DNA of 40,143 nt from Chamaesiphon sp031376885 (GTDB taxonomy: Bacteria > Cyanobacteriota > Cyanobacteriia > Cyanobacteriales > Chamaesiphonaceae), in assembly GCA_031376885.1 (NCBI GenBank), contig JANMEL010000239.1, forward strand, positions 1 through 40,143, in the 5' to 3' direction. Below, one piece after another: positions 34,630 through 40,143 of this stretch. The notes under the pieces are model-generated. The model saw only the letters and a program-made list of their open reading frames with translations. It did no database searches and was not told the DNA's origin. Within the stretch, counting starts at the first letter, position 1. Each line of letters starts with the position of its first letter. The position numbers and the translations under genes were made by a program.

Positions 34630-36216
34630 TCAATCGCCACCCTCATTTCCACCATCATCTACCGTCTCACATGCCCCCTGATACTTCATCTGTGCCCAAG
34701 TTAGCTGCTTTACCTTCGCCACATCACCCTGACTTGCAGCCTCCTTTAACTCCCGTTTGTCATGAGCATGTTGAATCGCCTCCTCCTTCGATCGAGAGCT
34801 ACTATCAAAACACTTCTCTAAGTTTTCAAAAACTCCCCGCCGTGATTTTTGAGCGTGTTGACGTTCGGTATCTAGCAACTTTGTCATCAATTCAAGGTGC
34901 ATCGCATCATCACTACATATCTCTTGTAAAATCGACCATTCATCACCACCCAATAGTTTCTTTTCTTGTTTTAACCGTGGATCTTTAAAAACTTCGCCCA
35001 TAACTTCCGCATATATCCGAGGTAAACTATCATCAAACTCATGCTTTTCCTCCAACCAGATTCGTCTGATTTCACACAACTCCTCATTAGTAATAAGCGT
35101 GACATCCTGCATATCTGGCGGTGCAGCTTGACGAATTTGTACCTGCGCTTCTAATACCCGTCTGAGCCAATGTTCGCGCCAAAACTTAGTATATGGCCCT
35201 GGAATTGGGACTACCTCAGTACCATCTTTTCCTTTTTTACCCTTCTTGCGTTCAAACAGCTCAACTTTACCATGTATACGACGAAAATCACGCCGATCCC
35301 AATCATCAGGAATATCCAATTCATTCCGAATATCTAACAATGGTTGTAACCATTCTTTGTCTTCATCATTCTGAATCATTGCCTCCATCGACTTATCTTT
35401 AGTCACCATCGTACATACCCAACAACCAAAGCGAGAATCACCACAACTAGGTGTAGATGTATCGACTACCAATGGACATTCATTATCAGCAGTAGCCCCT
35501 CTATATAGAGTAAATAAATCTTGATTATTCCCACCCCAAGGGTTTGGAAATTGCATCAAATACATCCACACCTCATCAGTTCGCCAATCTTCGATCGGGG
35601 TGTATATTAGTGAGTTAGGTAAACGCGAATTAGGGCTGAGATAATCTCGGACTCGATTTTTCTCATGCTTCTTCATCGTCATCGCCCGTTTGTTACTTTC
35701 TGCTTTCCGAGTACCCAATACCAAGATAGTTTCACCATTAATCCGTACCGTTTCACGAATAAATCGATTGGCAGGACTAATTTTTAATCGATCGGTACAC
35801 CATCTGAACCCATTTCGAGGAGCAGGATAACCCTTCCCAATTAAATTGCTCCAGAATGTATCCTTAACTAGTGGCTTTAGTAGGTGTGCCTCGAATGGCA
35901 ATTCAAGTAACTCAGCCTTAATTTTTATCTGTTCGATACAACGATTAACCCAATTAGAAACGATCGGATTCTCAACTAATGTATCTGTCGTGATCACATA
36001 AACTTTTTTTATCCGCTTGTCAGGGGGTAGTGTAGCGATCGCATTCCAAACAAGTTGTAAAATAGTACTAGAATCTTTGCCCCAAGATACCCCCAAAATC
36101 CACGGGGTAGAATCGCTACAATAAAGATCTTGGATCTCAGTAGTTAACTTATTAACATCTTCTATGAAATCGGCGACACTGCGCTGTGTAGGGGGTAGTG
36201 TGGTAGCTTCTGTCAT
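34630..36216 (-). CDS. dndC: DNA phosphorothioation sulfurtransferase DndC
   Basis: Activates DNA backbone phosphate with ATP for replacement of an oxygen by sulfur. 528 residues. PAPS-reductase-like PP-loop SWGKDSS (44-50), TTDTLVENP (76-84), and cysteines suited to the 4Fe-4S cluster: C140 (WCTDRLKI), C247, C258, C265 and C268 (CGDSRFGCWVC). GTRKAESNKRA and YTPIEDWRTDEVWMYL are typical of DndC. A charged C-terminal tail of about 60 residues (KRELKEAASQGDVAKVKQL) extends the core. A DndB-like gene lies upstream in the same direction, but a MazEF-like module on the other strand separates them. DndD and DndE are not in the window; sulfur would come from DndA or IscS elsewhere. Confidence 0.93.
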   Translation of the reverse strand: MTEATTLPPTQRSVADFIEDVNKLTTEIQDLYCSDSTPWILGVSWGKDSSTILQLVWNAIATLPPDKRIKKVYVITTDTLVENPIVSNWVNRCIEQIKIKAELLELPFEAHLLKPLVKDTFWSNLIGKGYPAPRNGFRWCTDRLKISPANRFIRETVRINGETILVLGTRKAESNKRAMTMKKHEKNRVRDYLSPNSRLPNSLIYTPIEDWRTDEVWMYLMQFPNPWGGNNQDLFTLYRGATADNECPLVVDTSTPSCGDSRFGCWVCTMVTKDKSMEAMIQNDEDKEWLQPLLDIRNELDIPDDWDRRDFRRIHGKVELFERKKGKKGKDGTEVVPIPGPYTKFWREHWLRRVLEAQVQIRQAAPPDMQDVTLITNEELCEIRRIWLEEKHEFDDSLPRIYAEVMGEVFKDPRLKQEKKLLGGDEWSILQEICSDDAMHLELMTKLLDTERQHAQKSRRGVFENLEKCFDSSSRSKEEAIQHAHDKRELKEAASQGDVAKVKQLTWAQMKYQGACETVDDGGNEGGD

Positions 36217-36261
36217 ATAAGATTGTCTTTTGATAATATTGCGGGCACCTACTTCATCTTA

Positions 36262-36270
36262 TGCTATAAT
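36262..36270 (+). promoter_or_regulatory. Extended -10 promoter of MazEF-like operon
   Basis: TGCTATAAT matches the extended -10 consensus TGnTATAAT, 33 nt before the antitoxin ATG. No good -35 is seen, as is common for extended -10 promoters. The 86-bp region also faces dndC, so the two promoters may interfere. Confidence 0.55.
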
Positions 36271-36302
36271 TAGCACTAGTGGTTTAACCTCCATAGTAAA
36301 AA

Positions 36303-36554
36303 ATGTTGACTACAGTAGAAGGTATTTATCGAGATGGTCGGATTGAGCTAAAAAGTTTACCCACCAACGTTACTCAAGAAGCTAAAGTAATTGTAACTTT
36401 CATCGATCTCGAATCAGTCAATTTAGCCGATCGTGGGATCGGTAGACTACAGGCGCAGGCTTTACGAAATAGCCTATCTACTTTTGCTAGTGATTGGGAT
36501 AGTCCAGAAATGAGTATTTACGACAGTTATGATGCCGCAAAATCCCAGCTATAA
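36303..36554 (+). CDS. Antitoxin of MazEF-like pair
   Basis: 83 residues. MLTTVEGIYRDGRIEL is the start seen in small cyanobacterial antitoxins paired with MazF; the C-terminus FASDWDSPEMSIYDSYDAAK is acidic and should occupy the toxin's active groove. The gene overlaps the toxin gene by 26 nt, coupling their translation. Family call is by motif resemblance (AF2212/DUF-type antitoxin). Confidence 0.75.
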   Translation: MLTTVEGIYRDGRIELKSLPTNVTQEAKVIVTFIDLESVNLADRGIGRLQAQALRNSLSTFASDWDSPEMSIYDSYDAAKSQL

Positions 36555-36894
36555 GCAAGGAGATGTTGTCTTAGTCTTGTTCCCGAATTCGGATCTAGTT
36601 ACTGCTAAAATTAGACCCGCTGTTGTGGTTCAAGCGGACAACTTACAAACAGATTTAGAGCAGATTATTGTGGCAATGGTTACAAGCAATATGTCACGTC
36701 GCCAGCACTCCAGCCGCTTAACTATCTTTTTACGCACGCCAGAAGGTCAACGATCGGGATTGGTATCAGATTCAGTCATTATGACCGATAATCTGGCAAC
36801 TGTCGCACTGTTTTCTATTACTCGTGTCATTGGCTCGATCTCCATCTTGGATCTCCAGAAAAGTCTATGCAACACTTTCGGTATCGAAAACTAA
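36529..36894 (+). CDS. MazF/PemK-family toxin
   Basis: 121 residues. YKQGDVVLVLFPNSDLVTAKIRPAVVVQ is the N-terminal MazF signature (GDVV...F...KxRPAVV), followed by VAMVTSN, TPEGQRSGLVSDSVIMTDNLATV and the end GSISILDLQKSL. MazF toxins are sequence-specific mRNA interferases. ATG 36529 or 36532 can start it, both inside the antitoxin gene. Its stop codon lies in the left arm of a 21-bp perfect hairpin. Confidence 0.88.
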   Translation: MMPQNPSYKQGDVVLVLFPNSDLVTAKIRPAVVVQADNLQTDLEQIIVAMVTSNMSRRQHSSRLTIFLRTPEGQRSGLVSDSVIMTDNLATVALFSITRVIGSISILDLQKSLCNTFGIEN

Positions 36895-36935
36895 TGCAGG
36901 TATTGTTCTTTTGTATACCTGCATTAGTTTTCGAT
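36883..36935. terminator. 21-bp perfect hairpin between MazF-like gene and dndB
   Basis: Left arm 36883-36903 (ATCGAAAACTAATGC...) and exact complement 36915-36935, with an 11-nt loop TGTTCTTTTGT. The left arm contains the toxin stop (36892-36894); the right arm ends 4 nt before the dndB stop. It suits bidirectional termination of the convergent genes. Confidence 0.75.
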
Positions 36936-36939
36936 CTGC

Positions 36940-38151
36940 CTAATTTAAGCTGATTCCCGTTTGTTTTTCTATTTCACCGATCGCAACTTTGATAGCTTTA
37001 TCAATTGCTGCTCTTTGAGCAATTATTTTTTTGCCACCTTTACCATCATCAATCACTAAGCTATTCTCCCACAGGATACAAGTACGGCGATAGTCAAGAC
37101 TAGCTAATGCTTTAATTAATATCATACTTTGTTCATCAGTAAAACTATTGTCCGAAAATATTAAATATCCAATTCGGCTGATAACTATAAAACCAACTGA
37201 ATTAAAATCGATTCTCTCTTGGCGAAGATTATAGAAATTTAATAAATTGCTAGCTTGAGAGCGCGGTTGGAACATTAAGCTCCAAGTGGTATTATTTCGA
37301 GCGAATTCAAGATAGAAGAATTTAGCTTTATCAAGAAGAGTTCGATATTCTTCTCGATTTTCTACTGTGTATGAGTCGAGATTTTTATTACTAGTTCCAA
37401 ATAAAAATTCAGACACGCCTATCCTTAATTGGCTCATAGTAAAAATATAATTTGGATCCTTACCTACCGTACTTGATATTTTATCAATTCTGCCAGTAAA
37501 TATATCTAACTCTTTCGTAAGATCGCGAGTAATCTTAGATAGAAAATCACTAACATCAAATGATGCTCGTAATGCTGGAGGAATCGGCTTATTCTTAGAG
37601 CAGTCAGCAAAATCTTGATGAATTTGTTCTAGATCTTCTTCTTGAACCACCAAGACTGTTACACTATCGTTATTTAATTCTGGTCTTTCTATTACAGCCT
37701 TTTCAATTGCTTTAAGTCGATGTTGACCATCGGTGACATATAATAATATATCACTAGAAATCACAGCATAACCAAATTTCACAGATCCACTACCAAACGC
37801 AAAGACTTTGATTGGTGTATTGGAATTGAAAATAAATGGGGGTAAAATGTAAGCATCTGTATTGACTAAATATTTTGCAATATCTTTAACATGAGGCTGC
37901 ATTAAGGGGCGATTCATCATCTCCTCTGCATTTGACTTATTTTTCTTACCATCTGCACTATTTAATTTTGCAATTTCTAGAAGTAGTTTTAATGACAGCG
38001 AAAATGCTAAGTGAGTTCGATTACCTTGCTCATAGACATGACAAATGAATAGTCGTGCTCCAGAAGTTGCGGCACTTCGAGTTGCTTGATCGAGTGCGTC
38101 TCTTTCAGTGTCGAGAAAGATTACATTAGTATTAACAGGTTGGTTGTCCAT
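36940..38151 (-). CDS. dndB: DndB-like DGQHR-domain protein
   Basis: 403 residues. DGQHR at 141-145 (YVTDGQHRLKAIEKAV), preceded by AYILPPFIF and followed by TVLVVQEEDLEQIHQDFADCSKNKPIPPALRASFD, the core pattern of DndB, where xFADxNKxxxxxP follows DGQHR. DndB proteins bind DNA and regulate phosphorothioation. The N-terminal 90 residues and the last 100 (LDYRRTCILWENSLVIDDGK) match nothing I can name. AT-rich compared with the GC-richer neighbour at 38421, suggesting different origin. Upstream of dndC in the same direction, but split from it by the antisense MazEF module. Confidence 0.8.
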   Translation of the reverse strand: MDNQPVNTNVIFLDTERDALDQATRSAATSGARLFICHVYEQGNRTHLAFSLSLKLLLEIAKLNSADGKKNKSNAEEMMNRPLMQPHVKDIAKYLVNTDAYILPPFIFNSNTPIKVFAFGSGSVKFGYAVISSDILLYVTDGQHRLKAIEKAVIERPELNNDSVTVLVVQEEDLEQIHQDFADCSKNKPIPPALRASFDVSDFLSKITRDLTKELDIFTGRIDKISSTVGKDPNYIFTMSQLRIGVSEFLFGTSNKNLDSYTVENREEYRTLLDKAKFFYLEFARNNTTWSLMFQPRSQASNLLNFYNLRQERIDFNSVGFIVISRIGYLIFSDNSFTDEQSMILIKALASLDYRRTCILWENSLVIDDGKGGKKIIAQRAAIDKAIKVAIGEIEKQTGISLN

Positions 38152-38420
38152 AGAGGCTAGTAATTTGTGGGCTATCTGTATTCACAATAATATCTCAATT
38201 TAATAGCCTCTGTCAAGATAATGCAGTCGTTATTTGGACTGATTAGCTCAAAATAAGACGAATATAGTAGCTTGTCAGCCCAAAAAAGTAGTTATACTGA
38301 GATTTGAAGGCGATCGAGAATCCGTAGCTTGTAATTATGTGTTAAGTTTTTAAAAACCTTGGATAAGTACGATAAGAAAGCTGTTAGTCTAGTTGCGGTA
38401 ACTTCATTTATCCCTTGACA
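38152..38420. promoter_or_regulatory. Divergent promoter region between two DGQHR genes
   Basis: About 270 bp separate the two divergent DGQHR genes, so both promoters lie here. A GTTTTTAAAAACC palindrome is at 38347-38359. No further ORF is seen. DndB-type regulators are known to bind such promoter regions; binding here is inference. Confidence 0.45.
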
Positions 38421-39926
38421 ATGCCAGCCAGCAACATTTCTAGCATCCAGCCACACCAAATTCTCGTGCAACGTACTAATATGGGCGGGAGTGAGTCATA
38501 TATTGGGGCTGTTACACTTCAATGGTTGGCCGATCGAGTAAAATATGCCTCAGAGATGAGTCTACTCTCAGAGCAATATCAGGCTGAAGACCAGAATATA
38601 TCGATCGATAGTCAGACGATCGAAATCATTCAACAACGTCCCCTAGATTGGAGTAGACAGGCGGCTCTAGTTCAATATCTTGGTGCGCGAACTAGTCATA
38701 AATTTCCACCCGTATTAGTGACGATAGACAGAGATTGGGTGGATAATACTTATGCAGATGAATGGGGTAGAGGGGGGAAAGCAAATGAATCGGCGGCGAT
38801 GTTTTCAGCCATCGATGGAAATAATAGTGTTGGGTTATTAGATGTTGGTGAATCGGTGCGAATCTATGCTCTTGATGGACAACATCGGTTGATGGGAGTG
38901 CAGGGATTGATGGAGTTATTACGCACGGGTGAATTGCCGCGATATAGTAAGGATCGATCGCCAGTTGGTAATAAAATCACTGCGACTGAATTGGGTGCAT
39001 CGGATGAGTATTTAGAGAGTTTACCCCAGGAAACGATCGGGATTGAATTTATCTCAGCGGTGGTCAAAGGTGAGACACAATTAGAGGCAAGAAGAAGGAT
39101 CCGATCGATCTTTGTGCATGTTAATCTGATGGCGATCGCCTTGAGTAAAGGACAACTGGCACAACTCGATGAAAATGATGGATTTGCGATCGTCGCCCGC
39201 AATATTGCCGTCAATCATCCCTTATTAAAAGATGTCCCCCGCCGCAAACCGCGAGTAAATTGGGATAGTGCCACAGTAGCCACCAAAACCACCGTACTTA
39301 CCACCTTACAAGCCCTGCAAGATATGGCGGCAAAATACCTCCAATATCAATATCCCCACTGGAAACCCAAAGCGCAAAAAGGACTAGTCCCCCAACGCCC
39401 AGCCACAGCCGAGTTAGAAGCAGGTATCGCCGCCTTTAATCAGCTATTCGACAATTTAGCCCAATTCACCAGTTATGGACGCTTGCAGGGGGAAGATACC
39501 CCCCAATTACGGCGATTTAGCTTTGAGCCAGGGGGCGGTGAAGGAAATATGTTATTTCGCCCTGTCGGGCAAGTTGCCTTCGCTCAAGGTGTGGCGATGG
39601 CGGTTTTTAAAAAGAAAATGGCTGAAACCGACGTTTTCCGTAAATTAGCACGATATGATGCTGATGGTGGATTCAGTCAGATCGATACCCCCCAATCGCT
39701 CTGGTATGGAGTTTTGTACGATCCAAATAAAAAGCGGATTCTGGTATCGGGCAAAGATTTAGCAGCGAAGTCGATCGTTTATCTATTAGGCGGAATCGAC
39801 AATGATTTCGATCGAGCCGAATTTCGCCGTCAAATTGCCGAAGCCAGAACCTTTGGCGAATATGCCATGAGCTTCGAGGGTAAATTAGTCACCCCCAAAG
39901 AAGTTGGTTTACCACCACTGTTGTGA
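38421..39926 (+). CDS. Long DGQHR-domain protein (cyanobacterial DndB-like)
   Basis: 501 residues from ATG 38421 (an in-frame TTG at 38415 is less likely). DGQHR at 152-156 within VRIYALDGQHRLMGVQGLMEL, then IGIEFISAVVKGETQLEARRRIRSIFVHVN, VNWDSATVATKTTVLTTLQALQDMA, LRRFSFEPGGGEGNMLFRPVGQVAFAQ and a conserved end LWYGVLYDPNKKRILVSGKDLAAKSIVYLLGG. Differs from the 403-residue protein in length and in everything outside the motif. DGQHR proteins are typical of phosphorothioation loci, and dndC is 2 kb away, so a regulatory or accessory role in that system is likely. Whether dndD/dndE follow cannot be seen. Confidence 0.75.
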   Translation: MPASNISSIQPHQILVQRTNMGGSESYIGAVTLQWLADRVKYASEMSLLSEQYQAEDQNISIDSQTIEIIQQRPLDWSRQAALVQYLGARTSHKFPPVLVTIDRDWVDNTYADEWGRGGKANESAAMFSAIDGNNSVGLLDVGESVRIYALDGQHRLMGVQGLMELLRTGELPRYSKDRSPVGNKITATELGASDEYLESLPQETIGIEFISAVVKGETQLEARRRIRSIFVHVNLMAIALSKGQLAQLDENDGFAIVARNIAVNHPLLKDVPRRKPRVNWDSATVATKTTVLTTLQALQDMAAKYLQYQYPHWKPKAQKGLVPQRPATAELEAGIAAFNQLFDNLAQFTSYGRLQGEDTPQLRRFSFEPGGGEGNMLFRPVGQVAFAQGVAMAVFKKKMAETDVFRKLARYDADGGFSQIDTPQSLWYGVLYDPNKKRILVSGKDLAAKSIVYLLGGIDNDFDRAEFRRQIAEARTFGEYAMSFEGKLVTPKEVGLPPLL

Positions 39927-39928
39927 CA

Positions 39929-39960
39929 GGGGTCAGGGGGCAGGGGTCAGGGGTCAGGGG
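39929..39960 (+). repeat. Heptanucleotide tandem repeat (GGGGTCA)
   Basis: About 4.5 units of GGGGTCA/GGGGGCA starting 2 nt after the stop of the DGQHR gene. Same unit as at 8579-8599; further decayed units follow to about 40040. Confidence 0.75.
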
Positions 39961-39963
39961 AAC

Positions 39964-40023
39964 TGTAGGGGCACGATGCATCGTGCCCAGGGGTCAGGGG
40001 TAGGGGCACGATGCAAAGTGCCC
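39964..40023. repeat. Palindromic CTGTAGGGGCACG-type repeats, two copies
   Basis: A 20-bp perfect palindrome (GGGCACGATG and complement, 39969-39988) follows CTGTAG; a second, imperfect copy (GGGGCACGATGCAAAGTGCCC-like) is at 40003-40023. The first may terminate the DGQHR transcript. The rest of the window to 40143 shows no gene. Confidence 0.65.
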
Positions 40024-40143
40024 AGGGGTGAGGGGTGAGAGGTTTAGTGATGGGGGTGTTTGTAAGTCAAGCCGGAGAGGGGTTTGGTTTTGTTGAGAAG
40101 TGGGAAGGGAAGCTGTCATCTGCAATACGCATGGAAGTTTTTG

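Noticed and set aside
34492..34704. 70-codon plus-strand ORF upstream of the MFS gene
   Set aside because: It overlaps the dndC 3' end and a repeat-like stretch; no family resemblance or ribosome site.

Overview
The window looks like a cyanobacterial chromosome. Evidence: a plant-type ferredoxin glutamate synthase, the DUF3119-DUF3086-plsY trio, a thylakoid-lumen type pentapeptide protein, a Zam-like RNB protein, very frequent CGATCG and GCGATCGC (HIP1-type) words, and heptanucleotide tandem repeats of the STRR kind known from cyanobacteria. The extreme CGATCG density suggests a Chamaesiphon-like genome, but that is only an impression. No phage genes, rRNA, CRISPR array or complete insertion sequence were seen.

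Layout. 0.3-5 kb: ferredoxin-dependent glutamate synthase (minus strand). 5.4-8.6 kb: a very short secreted LRR protein and PEP synthase ppsA, whose 3' end runs into a heptamer repeat and a hairpin. 8.8-12.9 kb (minus): a LapA-like membrane protein, ubiX and a Zam-like RNB protein whose catalytic aspartates are missing; a 34-bp palindromic insert with 9-bp direct repeats lies between the last two. 13.3-18.0 kb: a NAD locus pncB-nadD-nrtR-nadE with a palindrome sitting exactly between the -35 and -10 boxes of the first promoter, a good NrtR operator candidate. 18.1-20.1 kb: a WecG/TagA/CpsF glycosyltransferase gene bracketed by ~55-bp inverted repeats, then a secreted beta-helix protein. 20.3 kb: tRNA-Ser(GCU) with terminator. 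20.4-23.7 kb: a DUF362 gene with a 69-bp heptamer array directly before its start, convergent with plsY, DUF3086 and DUF3119. 24.3-27.8 kb: pentapeptide protein, an AT-rich GT11-like glycosyltransferase translationally coupled to dnaG, and dnaG.

27.9-30.2 kb is a toxin-antitoxin island: a DUF1778/GNAT pair, a HigBA-type pair (Gp49-like toxin plus XRE antitoxin), and a tandem duplicate of that pair in which toxin and antitoxin are fused into one reading frame and the antitoxin HTH has lost about seven residues. valS and an MFS transporter follow, meeting at a 16-bp perfect hairpin.

34.6-39.9 kb holds part of a DNA phosphorothioation (Dnd) locus: dndC and a DndB-like gene on the minus strand, and a second, longer DGQHR protein divergent from it. 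A MazEF-like module lies antisense between dndB and dndC and is closed by a 21-bp perfect hairpin. DndD, DndE and restriction genes DndFGH are not in the window; they may lie beyond the right edge. The split dnd locus and the fused toxin-antitoxin are the most unusual parts of the window.
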